Shown: one piece after another, positions 7,907 to 15,730 of the stretch
Position numbering within the stretch: the first letter of the stretch is position 1
Layout of the letters: each line of letters starts with the position of its first letter
Assembly (NCBI RefSeq): GCF_033843265.1
Contig: NZ_JAWXRD010000040.1
Location: 744,001-808,000, forward strand
Reading direction: 5' to 3'
Source: Scandinavium lactucae
GTDB lineage: Bacteria; Pseudomonadota; Gammaproteobacteria; Enterobacterales; Enterobacteriaceae
DNA length: 64,000 nucleotides
Position numbers and translations under genes: made by a program
Notes under the pieces: generated by a model
Told to the model about the DNA's origin: nothing
What the model saw: the letters and a program-made list of their open reading frames with translations, nothing else
Database searches by the model: none

Positions 7907-8737
7907 TCACGCCGTCCGGGAAGGACTCGTTTCGGCGCGAGGCGGCAGTGCGAACAGCACTAGCGCCGGGATCAGATAAATAAAGTACACCGCCACTTCG
8001 CTGACGCTGGGCGCTTCCTGGTAGCCGAAAATGCCTTCCAGCAGCGTGCCGAACAGCGTGTGGGTGGACAGCGTCTGGCTGAAATCAAACGCCACGTTCT
8101 GGAAATGGTTCCACAGACCGGCCTCGTGAAAGGCGCGGATCGCCCCCGCCGCCAGCCCGGCCGCCACCAGCAAAATAAACAGGCTAGTCCATTTGAAGAA
8201 CGCCCCAAGATTGAGACGAATGCCGCCCCAGTAAATCATAAAGCCGAGTACCACCGCGGTCGTCAGGCCCAGTATCGCCCCAAGCGGTGGCCAGATGCCG
8301 AGATCCTGCTGAAAGGCCGCCAGCAAGAAGAACACCGACTCCAGGCCTTCACGCGCCACGGCGAAAAAGACCATCAGGATCAGCGCCCAGCCGTGGTTAT
8401 TACCTTTCTGCAACGCGGTATCCACCGCTTCTTCCAGCTGCTTCTTCACATTGCGCGACACTTTGCGCATCCAGAACACCATCCAGGTCAGGATCAACAC
8501 CGCGATAACCGCCACGATTCCCTCGAACATTTCCTGCTCTTTCTGCGGGAATTCACCGGTAGTTTCGTTGATGAAAATGCCCAGACCCAGGCATAGGGCG
8601 GCGGCGAGCACAACGCCAATCCACATCACGCCAATCCAGCGGCCGCGCTGCGTGCGTTTCAGATAGCTGGCAATCAGGCTGACAATCAGCGCTGCCTCCA
8701 GCCCTTCGCGTAACATAATGAGAAATGGAACAAACAT
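7907..8737 (-). CDS. efeU: EfeU, ferrous iron permease (intact)
   Basis: A 276-residue seven-helix inner-membrane permease of the FTR1 family. Both REGLE iron-binding motifs are present: REGLEAAL near residue 10 and REGLESVF near 130. The full reading frame is open, whereas E. coli K-12 carries a frameshift in this gene, so this operon should be functional. It is the first gene of efeUOB and sits about 60 bases downstream of a Fur box. In E. coli the system works best at acidic pH under aerobic conditions. Confidence 0.96.
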   Translation of the reverse strand: MFVPFLIMLREGLEAALIVSLIASYLKRTQRGRWIGVMWIGVVLAAALCLGLGIFINETTGEFPQKEQEMFEGIVAVIAVLILTWMVFWMRKVSRNVKKQLEEAVDTALQKGNNHGWALILMVFFAVAREGLESVFFLLAAFQQDLGIWPPLGAILGLTTAVVLGFMIYWGGIRLNLGAFFKWTSLFILLVAAGLAAGAIRAFHEAGLWNHFQNVAFDFSQTLSTHTLFGTLLEGIFGYQEAPSVSEVAVYFIYLIPALVLFALPPRAETSPSRTA

Positions 8738-8794
8738 GCCTGAAACCCTTCAGTGTGAACCGCAGTCAATCGATGCAAAGTTTCGTAAATATGA

Positions 8795-8815
8795 GTGATA
8801 GTGATTATCATTACG
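8795..8815 (-). promoter_or_regulatory. Fur box upstream of efeU
   Basis: On the minus strand GTAATGATAATCACTATCAC closely follows the 19-bp Fur consensus GATAATGATAATCATTATC. It lies in the efeU promoter region, so iron-replete Fur should repress efeUOB. It may also affect the divergent nupC-like gene. Confidence 0.85.
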
Positions 8816-8987
8816 GCACAAGGAAACACAAGTGAAATATACGGAGAATGATGTCAGGTTGTAAAAGATTGCTGCGGTTATCGTTATCGTGCGAAGTAAA
8901 ATCGCTAAGCTTATTAACAGGTAATCGTTTACGCTGCCGCTGCGCTGTGGCTAAATATGCCTCCCGTTTACCTGTAAATTGACTGAA

Positions 8988-10172
8988 ATGGCCAATATTC
9001 TTCACTTCCTGCTGGCGCTGGTGGTTATCCTTGCCCTTGCCTGGCTGGTCAGCTTTGACCGCAAAAAAATCCGTATTCGCTATATTGCGCAGCTCGTTAT
9101 TATTGAAATTGCGCTGGCGTTCTTTTTCCTGCATGCCGAAAGCGGTTTAGTCCTGATTAAATCGGTTTCGGGGGTCTTTGAATCGCTGCTCAAATTCTCG
9201 GCTGAAGGTAGCAACTTTGTCTTCGGGGGCATGAGCGATAAAGGTCTGGCGTTTATTTTCTTAGGCGTGCTGTGCCCGATTATCTTTATTTCTGCGCTGA
9301 TCGGTATTCTCCAGCACTGGCGTATTTTGCCGATTTTCATTCGGGTCATTGGCACGCTGCTGTCGAAGGTCAACGGCATGGGCAAGCTGGAATCCTTTAA
9401 CGCAGTGAGTTCGATTATCCTCGGACAATCGGAAAACTTTATTGCCTACAAAGGCGTGCTCTCCGACCTCTCCTCTCGGCGTCTGTTCACCATGGCAGCC
9501 ACCGCGATGTCGACGGTATCGCTGTCGATTGTCGGTGCGTACATGACTATGCTCGACGCGAAATATGTGGTCGCGGCGCTGATCCTCAATATGTTCAGCA
9601 CCTTCATTATCCTGTCGGTGATTAACCCGACGCGCCCGGATGCCGAAGCGGAAATTAAACTCGAGAAGCTGCACGAATCGCAGAGTTTCTTTGAAATGCT
9701 TGGCGAATATATTCTCGCCGGTTTCAGAGTGGCGATGATTATTCTGGCGATGCTGATCGGTTTTATTGCCCTGATTAGCGCGGTGAACGCGCTGTTCTCC
9801 ACGGTATTCGGCCTGAGCTTCCAGCAGATCCTCGGGTACGTCTTCTATCCGCTGGCGTGGCTGATTGGTATTCCGCTGAGCGATGCGCTGAACGCGGGCA
9901 GCATCATGGCGACCAAACTGGTGGCCAATGAGTTTGTGGCGATGATCGAGCTGCAAAAAATTGCCGCCCAGATGACGCCGCGCGGCTTAGGGATCCTGTC
10001 GGTGTTCCTGGTGTCGTTCGCGAACTTTGCCTCTATCGGCATTGTGGCGGGGGCGATTAAGGGGCTGAACGAGAAACAAGGCAACGCGGTGTCCCGCTTT
10101 GGTCTGCGCCTGGTGTACGGCGCGACGCTGGTGAGTCTGCTGTCGGCAAGCTTTGCCGGGTTATTCCTGTAA
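8988..10172 (+). CDS. NupC-type concentrative nucleoside:H+ symporter
   Basis: A 394-residue inner-membrane protein of the CNT family. It aligns along its length with E. coli NupC (400 residues), sharing VNGMGKLESFNAVSS, LGQSENFIAYK and NEFVAM, the substrate- and ion-binding core of the family. It is more like NupC than NupX or PsuT, yet diverged enough (for example IPLSDALNAGS) to look like a paralogue. The ATG at 8988 is chosen by alignment with NupC MDRVLHF; a TTG at 8979 is possible. No catabolic gene is next to it, so the preferred nucleoside is open. It is divergent from efeU. Confidence 0.9.
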   Translation: MANILHFLLALVVILALAWLVSFDRKKIRIRYIAQLVIIEIALAFFFLHAESGLVLIKSVSGVFESLLKFSAEGSNFVFGGMSDKGLAFIFLGVLCPIIFISALIGILQHWRILPIFIRVIGTLLSKVNGMGKLESFNAVSSIILGQSENFIAYKGVLSDLSSRRLFTMAATAMSTVSLSIVGAYMTMLDAKYVVAALILNMFSTFIILSVINPTRPDAEAEIKLEKLHESQSFFEMLGEYILAGFRVAMIILAMLIGFIALISAVNALFSTVFGLSFQQILGYVFYPLAWLIGIPLSDALNAGSIMATKLVANEFVAMIELQKIAAQMTPRGLGILSVFLVSFANFASIGIVAGAIKGLNEKQGNAVSRFGLRLVYGATLVSLLSASFAGLFL

Positions 10173-10245
10173 GCTGATAACTGCCTGGCGGCTCTGGCAA
10201 TATTCTGCCGAGAGACCGCCGGGCCATCACTCGCGAAGAGCATTA

Positions 10246-10701
10246 TTAGTTGTGGTCCACCTGACGACGCAGCAGGTCGTCAATGGCCCGGATAGCCAAA
10301 GAATACCCCTCTGCTCCCATGCCGCAAATCACTGCGTTGACCGCACCAGACATGATTGAGTGTCGGTGCAGTGCATCCCGTGCATGAATATTCGACAAAT
10401 GCAGTTCAATCAGCGGCGTGTGGATCACCTTCAGCGCGTCGAGCACCGGAATCGAATGAAACGACAAGCCGGCCGGGTTGATAATCACAGCAGCCCCCTC
10501 CTCAAAGGCTTCTTGAATCCAGTCCACCATCACGCCTTCATGGTTGGTCTGGCGGAAATCACATACCAAATCAAGTTCCCCGGCCAGTCGTTCACTGCGC
10601 TGACGTATCTGCTCGAGCGTGGTGTGTCCATAAATGTGCGGTTCACGACGCCCCAGCAAGTTCAGGTTAGGGCCGTTAAGAATAAAGACGGTGCGGTTCA
10701 T
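10246..10701 (-). CDS. aroQ: Type II 3-dehydroquinate dehydratase
   Basis: A 151-residue type II dehydroquinase, which converts 3-dehydroquinate to 3-dehydroshikimate. The family start ILNGPNLNLLGRREPHIYG carries the catalytic Arg and Tyr, DFRQTNHEG is conserved, and HLSNIHAR carries the catalytic His. The usual INPxAYTHTS loop reads INPAGLSFHS, with His shifted one place. E. coli makes shikimate with a type I enzyme (AroD), so a type II enzyme beside a transporter suggests catabolism of quinate or shikimate. The start ATGA overlaps the stop of the upstream transporter gene, a sign of translational coupling. Confidence 0.92.
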   Translation of the reverse strand: MNRTVFILNGPNLNLLGRREPHIYGHTTLEQIRQRSERLAGELDLVCDFRQTNHEGVMVDWIQEAFEEGAAVIINPAGLSFHSIPVLDALKVIHTPLIELHLSNIHARDALHRHSIMSGAVNAVICGMGAEGYSLAIRAIDDLLRRQVDHN

Positions 10702-12071
10702 GGTCGTCCTAATGTGTTATTTGAAAAGATGGCTGGAGCAGCAGTAGCCTCCGAGTCGGGTGCCGAAACGGTATTCAGGTTGATGCCACGGGTTTCAGGA
10801 CCGATGAGGATCATGGCCAGCGAGATCAGATTAATTACCGCGCATAGCGTCACTAAAGGCCACGGCGAGTTGTGCGACTGACTCATCAACCACACGGCAA
10901 TCATTGGCATCGGCCCCCCGATAATCAGGTTCGCCCCGGTGTAGGCCAGTGCGGAACCCGAATAACGAACCTGGGTCGGGAACGCTTCAGCGAAGGCCAC
11001 TGGCTGGATGCCGCTCTGAAACTGAGTGAAGCCCAAGAATAACCCCATGATTGCCATGATCGCGGCGACGTTTAGCGTGTTAAGAATCGGGAAATAGACG
11101 AACAGGATCAGCAATGTCATGCATGAACCAAACGCCAGCGCCTTTTTACGGCCCCAACGGTCTGACAAATACCCCCCCGCCAGCGCGCCGAAAATCGCAC
11201 ACATGTTTGCCACCATCAATGACATAAAGCCTGTCGACTGACTAAAGCCCAGGTGCTTGGTCAGATAGCTGAGAGAGAAGATCACTATCAGATAGAACAG
11301 TGCGGCTGGCGAGCAGAAGAAAAACATCAGGCGCAGGATGGTTTTGTAGTGACTGCCCACCGCAGATTTGAGCGGGCTTTTTTCCTGCTTCTCCGGGGCC
11401 TTTTTCAAGGCGATGAACGCCGGGGTTTCATCGACTTTCAGCCGGATAAAGACTGCCACCACCACCAGTACGAAACTCATGACGAAGGGAATTCGCCATC
11501 CGAAGCTTTCGAATTGTTCGCTTGAAAGTGTCGCGGCCAGCCCCATCAGTACGCCGTTGGCCAATATCTGACTCATGGGTGAACACAAGCCGAGCAAACC
11601 AGAATAACGTCCGCGTCGGTCTGGAGATGCGTGCTCCAGCGCCATCAGTTGTGCCCCGGTGGACTCACCGCCCAGTGCGAAGCCTTGAATAATTCGCAGC
11701 AGCACAAGAAGGATCGGTGCCCAAATGCCAGCCTGCGCATAAGTCGGCAACAGCCCCATCAGTACTGATGCCAGCCCCATCAGGGTCACGGTAGCTAGCA
11801 TCAGGTTGCGGCGGCCCAATTTGTCACCGAGGTAGCCACAGGTAATCGCCCCCAGCGGGCGAGCAGCCAGGCCAACACCGAAGGTTGCAAGCGAAGCGAG
11901 CAGTCCAGCGGTCGGCTCCATCGCCGGGAAAAACAGTTTAGGTAGAATGGTGGCCGATACCGCGCCATATAGCGTGAAGTCAAACCATTCCAAAGCAGTG
12001 CCAATGGTTGCGGCGGTGACTGCTTTTCGGGGCATGCGTAAATCATGACTCTCATTACTTGTTGTGTTCAT
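10698..12071 (-). CDS. MFS transporter, metabolite:H+ symporter (MHS, ShiA-like) family
   Basis: A 457-residue, 12-helix inner-membrane transporter. MHS/ShiA-like signatures are visible: ATIGTALEWFDFTLYG in helix 1, GYLGDKLGRRNLM in loop 2-3, RIIQGFALGGE in helix 4 and GYLSDRWGRKKAL in loop 8-9. Relatives carry shikimate, citrate, alpha-ketoglutarate or proline betaine. The coupled dehydroquinase gene points to quinate, dehydroquinate or shikimate as substrate; this is inference. The gene is divergent from the LysR gene at 12243, the probable regulator. No strong Shine-Dalgarno sequence precedes the ATG. Confidence 0.88.
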   Translation of the reverse strand: MNTTSNESHDLRMPRKAVTAATIGTALEWFDFTLYGAVSATILPKLFFPAMEPTAGLLASLATFGVGLAARPLGAITCGYLGDKLGRRNLMLATVTLMGLASVLMGLLPTYAQAGIWAPILLVLLRIIQGFALGGESTGAQLMALEHASPDRRGRYSGLLGLCSPMSQILANGVLMGLAATLSSEQFESFGWRIPFVMSFVLVVVAVFIRLKVDETPAFIALKKAPEKQEKSPLKSAVGSHYKTILRLMFFFCSPAALFYLIVIFSLSYLTKHLGFSQSTGFMSLMVANMCAIFGALAGGYLSDRWGRKKALAFGSCMTLLILFVYFPILNTLNVAAIMAIMGLFLGFTQFQSGIQPVAFAEAFPTQVRYSGSALAYTGANLIIGGPMPMIAVWLMSQSHNSPWPLVTLCAVINLISLAMILIGPETRGINLNTVSAPDSEATAAPAIFSNNTLGRP

Positions 12072-12242
12072 AGAGGTATTTGTCCTTTATTTTTATGCGT
12101 GCAGGTAGGATTTCCATACAACTCCGTTCCGGCATAAGTGCGGGCAAGAAACGTCGAAGTAAATAGACATTAGCGCATCCCCTCTTCAGAATAATTATGA
12201 AAATTACGATAAATCGATAAGCTAACCTTATTAAGGTGGACT

Positions 12243-13136
12243 ATGGAACTGCGTCATTTGAAAGCCTTCACCGTCGCCGCTGAATTGCAGCACTTCAGCA
12301 AAGCGGCCGAACAATTGGGCATTGCGCAACCAGCACTGAGCCAATTAATGCGAACACTGGAGTCCGAGCTGGGTCTGGCTCTGTTTCGCCGGGAAAACCG
12401 GGGGGTGGTATTGACCGCTGCCGGCGAGGCGTTTTTGACACATGCGCGGCAGTCGATCGAGTCCAGTAAACTGGCGATAGCCGCTGCCGGGCGAGCCCGG
12501 CGTGGAGAGGTGGGCGAGATCAATATCGGTTATCACTCAGCGTTGTTCGAGGCTCACCTGCCGCAATTACTGCGCCATTACTTCAGCACCTTCCCTGAGG
12601 TCAAAGTGTCGTTGGTGGACGCGGGTATTAGCGCGCAATTCGACATGTTGCTGAACCACACACTCGACCTGGCATTTGCCAGGGTGTTTAAAGATCACCT
12701 CCCCGACCGTCTGCGGACCCATCAATTCAGCCAGTCCAGGCTGGTTCTGCTCATCCCGGACAACCATGAACTGGCGGAGAGTTTTACGGGCGACCTGTCG
12801 ACGTTGCGCCATGAGAAATTCGTGTTTTTGCAAGACGCCGCGGGCATCGGCCTGACCTCACACACCCTACAGGCGTGCCGACAAAATCACTTGCATCCCG
12901 AGAACATAATGTACGTCCCGTCGTTGATGAGTATTCCCGGGTTGGTCGCCGCAGGGATTGGATTGAGTATCGTGCCTGAAACAGTCACGGGTTTAACCAT
13001 GCCTGGTATACGGATTGTGCCCTTAGCCCAACCGGAAATGGTGAGTGAGTTGTTATTGATTTCCAGGATTGATGAGCGTTCAAGCGCGGTACAGCACTTT
13101 ATCAATGAAGCCCATGGTTGGGCTGATAAGGTGTAA
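12243..13136 (+). CDS. LysR-family regulator of the dehydroquinase/transporter pair
   Basis: A 297-residue LysR-type transcription factor. The winged HTH occupies residues 1-60 (LQHFSKAAEQLGIAQPALSQ), followed by the linker helix and a substrate-binding domain of two lobes. A GGTGG-type ribosome site precedes the ATG. It is transcribed away from the MFS-aroQ operon, with 171 bases between the two starts, the standard layout for a LysR activator and its target. The effector is likely an aromatic precursor acid such as quinate or shikimate, by context only. Confidence 0.9.
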   Translation: MELRHLKAFTVAAELQHFSKAAEQLGIAQPALSQLMRTLESELGLALFRRENRGVVLTAAGEAFLTHARQSIESSKLAIAAAGRARRGEVGEINIGYHSALFEAHLPQLLRHYFSTFPEVKVSLVDAGISAQFDMLLNHTLDLAFARVFKDHLPDRLRTHQFSQSRLVLLIPDNHELAESFTGDLSTLRHEKFVFLQDAAGIGLTSHTLQACRQNHLHPENIMYVPSLMSIPGLVAAGIGLSIVPETVTGLTMPGIRIVPLAQPEMVSELLLISRIDERSSAVQHFINEAHGWADKV

Positions 13137-13242
13137 TGTTGGGATACAGGCATTCACCAGAATGAAATGCCAGAACGTCACTGGGTGAATCGTTAGGACT
13201 ACAGACCCAGCGAAATACATCCATGATGCTGGTTTACTGATA

Positions 13243-13274
13243 ATTAGCGGGAGTCCCTCAGGGGATTTCCCGCC
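13243..13274. terminator. Hairpin between the LysR gene and the DUF3574 lipoprotein gene
   Basis: GCGGGAGTCCC, TCA loop, GGGGATTTCCCGC, followed by CGTTTGC. It separates two convergent genes. Confidence 0.6.
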
Positions 13275-13281
13275 GTTTGCT

Positions 13282-13716
13282 TTAGAACTGCACGCACACC
13301 GGCTGGTCAACGCGCATTACCGACTCCTGCGCAAAGCGGGATTTATAGACCCCACGCAGGGCTTCGATATTGCTTTCGCTCTGCGCATCCTTGCCATGAA
13401 TCAGCATCAGCGCCTTGCTCTGCTCACGCGCCACCGTGCCGTTGTTGCCGAGCCACTGTCCGCGCGCATCAAACACCGTCAGGCCATCTTTGAAGCGCGG
13501 CGTCACGTCGTTATCAACAAACTGCTGCCACTCCTGGGCCGTAATGTCTTTCCCGGCCGGGCGGCTCAGGCCGAAGAACAGCGTGGTTTGCTGCATCTGG
13601 TTGTCCGCTTTACAGCTTTGCATGTCTGCGACTGATTTTTGCGATGGTGCCGTGCAACCGCTGAGGGCGAACGCCAACGCGATGGCAGCGGATCCCATTT
13701 TCATTTTGCTTGTCAT
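13282..13716 (-). CDS. DUF3574 family lipoprotein
   Basis: A 144-residue protein with a lipoprotein signal peptide and lipobox LSGC (Cys at residue 21), so it is probably anchored in the envelope. The mature part resembles DUF3574 proteins, with LFFGLSRPAGKDITAQEW and a TPRFKDGLTVFDARGQW segment. Function is unknown. Several ATG codons lie near the start; the first at 13716 follows an AGG-containing site. It stands alone between convergent lysR and putP. Confidence 0.8.
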   Translation of the reverse strand: MTSKMKMGSAAIALAFALSGCTAPSQKSVADMQSCKADNQMQQTTLFFGLSRPAGKDITAQEWQQFVDNDVTPRFKDGLTVFDARGQWLGNNGTVAREQSKALMLIHGKDAQSESNIEALRGVYKSRFAQESVMRVDQPVCVQF

Positions 13717-13778
13717 TGCCTGCTATCCTCATTGTTTTTTTGCTGGAAGATATCAGCGCATTTTCAGGCAATTAGCAA

Positions 13779-13806
13779 GCAAAAAGCCCGCTGACGCGGG
13801 CTTGTG
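13779..13806 (-). terminator. Terminator of putP
   Basis: AAGCCCGC, TGAC loop, GCGGGCTT with a T-run on the minus strand, 13 bases after the putP stop. Confidence 0.85.
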
Positions 13807-13818
13807 AAGGAGGGAAGC

Positions 13819-15327
13819 TTATTCCGGCTGTAAGCGTGACGGAGGCGCTGAATGGTAATGCGCATCCGCTTCGGCAAAGCGTTGTTGCATCGTCGCCGAC
13901 GGGGCTTTGCCCAACAGGCTGAAGACCACGATCCCGATGCTGCCAAAGATAAAGCCAGGGATGATTTCATACAGACCCAACCAACCGAACTGTTTCCAGA
14001 CGATAACGGTTACAGCCCCAATCACCATTCCCGCCAGTGCTCCGTTGCGGGTCATGCGTGACCACAACACCGAGAACAACACTACCGGGCCAAACGCCGC
14101 CCCGAAACCGGCCCAGGCGTAGCTCACCAGGCCCAGCACGCGGTTTTCCGGGTTTGCTGCCAGAGCAATCGCTACCAGCGCGACCACCAGCACCATCAGA
14201 CGGCCCACCCAGACCAGCTCTTTCTGGCTGGCACCTTTACGCAGGAACGCTTTGTACAGGTCTTCGGTAATCGCACTGGAACACACCAGCAGCTGACAGC
14301 TCAGGGTCGACATCACCGCCGCCAGAATCGCCGACAGCAGAATGCCGGCAATCCACGGATTAAACAGAATTTGCGCCAGTTCGATAAACACGCGCTCGGC
14401 ATTCTGGTTCACTGCCCCTGCCAGGTCAGCGTGCGTATTAAAGAAGGCGATACCGAAGAAGCCCACCGAGACCGCACCCGCCAGACACAAAATCATCCAC
14501 GTCATACTGATCCGACGCGCATGCACGATGCTGTGGTGAGAATCCGCCGCCATGAAACGCGCCAGAATGTGCGGCTGACCGAAGTAGCCCAGGCCCCAGC
14601 CCATCAGCGAGATAATCGCCACGAAATTCAGGCCTTTGAGCATGTCGACGTTTTCGATGCTCTTTTGCTTAATCACTTCCAGCGAATCGCCGAAGCCACC
14701 GACGGTGATAATCACAATCACCGGGGTCAGGATCAGGGCGAAAATCATCAGGCTCGCCTGCACGGTGTCCGTCCAGCTCACGGCCAGGAAGCCACCGACG
14801 AAGGTGTAGAGAATCGTTGCCGCCGCTCCAGCCCACAGTGCGGTTTCGTAGCTCATGCCGAAGGTGCTTTCAAAGAGACGCGCCCCCGCCACAATGCCGG
14901 ATGCACAATAGATGGTGAAGAACAGCAGGATCACCAGCGCGGAGATAATACGCAGCACACGGCTTTTATCTTCGAAGCGACCGGTGAAGTAGTCCGGCAG
15001 CGTCAGGGCGTTGTTGTTGACTTCGGTATGCACGCGCAGACGCCCGGCCACCAGTTTCCAGTTAATCCATGCCCCGACGCACAGGCCAATGGCAATCCAG
15101 CTTTCGGAAATCCCGGAGATGAAAATCGCGCCCGGCAACCCCATCAACAGCCAGCCGCTCATATCGGACGCACCGGCAGACAGCGCGGTAACAAAAGGGC
15201 CCAGGCTGCGGCCACCTAAAATGTAGTCATCGAAATTTTTGGTATTACGCCATGCAATAAACCCAATCAGGATCATGCCAAATATATAAACCAGAAAGGT
15301 CACCATCATCGGTGTGCTGATAGCCAT
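13819..15327 (-). CDS. putP: PutP, sodium/proline symporter
   Basis: A 502-residue, 13-helix inner-membrane symporter of the SSS family, the same length as E. coli PutP. Family features include GGRSLGPFVTALSAGASDMSG in helices 1-2, whose Asp and Ser bind sodium, GWGLGYFGQPHILARFMA in the middle, and SAILAAVMSTLSCQL in helix 8. It brings in proline for PutA to oxidise. It is divergent from putA across the shared control region and is followed by a terminator. Confidence 0.97.
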   Translation of the reverse strand: MAISTPMMVTFLVYIFGMILIGFIAWRNTKNFDDYILGGRSLGPFVTALSAGASDMSGWLLMGLPGAIFISGISESWIAIGLCVGAWINWKLVAGRLRVHTEVNNNALTLPDYFTGRFEDKSRVLRIISALVILLFFTIYCASGIVAGARLFESTFGMSYETALWAGAAATILYTFVGGFLAVSWTDTVQASLMIFALILTPVIVIITVGGFGDSLEVIKQKSIENVDMLKGLNFVAIISLMGWGLGYFGQPHILARFMAADSHHSIVHARRISMTWMILCLAGAVSVGFFGIAFFNTHADLAGAVNQNAERVFIELAQILFNPWIAGILLSAILAAVMSTLSCQLLVCSSAITEDLYKAFLRKGASQKELVWVGRLMVLVVALVAIALAANPENRVLGLVSYAWAGFGAAFGPVVLFSVLWSRMTRNGALAGMVIGAVTVIVWKQFGWLGLYEIIPGFIFGSIGIVVFSLLGKAPSATMQQRFAEADAHYHSAPPSRLQPE

Positions 15328-15730
15328 TAATAATCTCCAGAATAACGCTGTTTTTTTCCCTTTACCGGAACGAAGTATCGGGTTCTTAGCTACGGCCGGT
15401 GCGTATCCTGCCGTATGCGGAATTTATTCACAAACGATTTAACACTGCATTTACAGATAATACATCCCGCCAACAGGATCAATTTCCTATAGGTTGCACT
15501 CGCTCACGCTTTTATCGGTTGCACCCTGCAAAAGTGTTAAGCGCCGCATAAAACCAGGCTTCTTCACAATAACGATGTTCATTTTTCAATGTTAAAAAGA
15601 TTTAACAGGTCATTGCTTTTCCTGATTGCTGGTCAGGTCACACTTAACATGGTTGCACAAAGTTGCAACATGATAGATATTTCTGTGCAACTCAATAACG
15701 CAGCAGCAAAGAACAATGGGAGTAACTGGC
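15328..15730. promoter_or_regulatory. put control region with PutA operators
   Basis: This 400-base gap between divergent putP and putA holds five GTTGCA operator hexamers, the element bound by the PutA ribbon-helix-helix domain: 15493-15498, 15518-15523, 15652-15657, 15662-15667 (part of palindrome GTTGCAAC) and, on the other strand, 15686-15691. They form two clusters, one toward putP and one just upstream of putA. Without proline, PutA should sit here and repress both genes. The rest is AT-rich promoter DNA with no gene seen. Confidence 0.88.

Noticed and set aside
9261..9956. 231-residue open frame antisense to the NupC-like gene
   Set aside because: Shadow frame; highly charged, repetitive composition, no start signal.
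14371..15219. 282-residue open frame antisense to putP
   Set aside because: Shadow of putP; composition rich in His, Arg and Gln and no recognisable domain.
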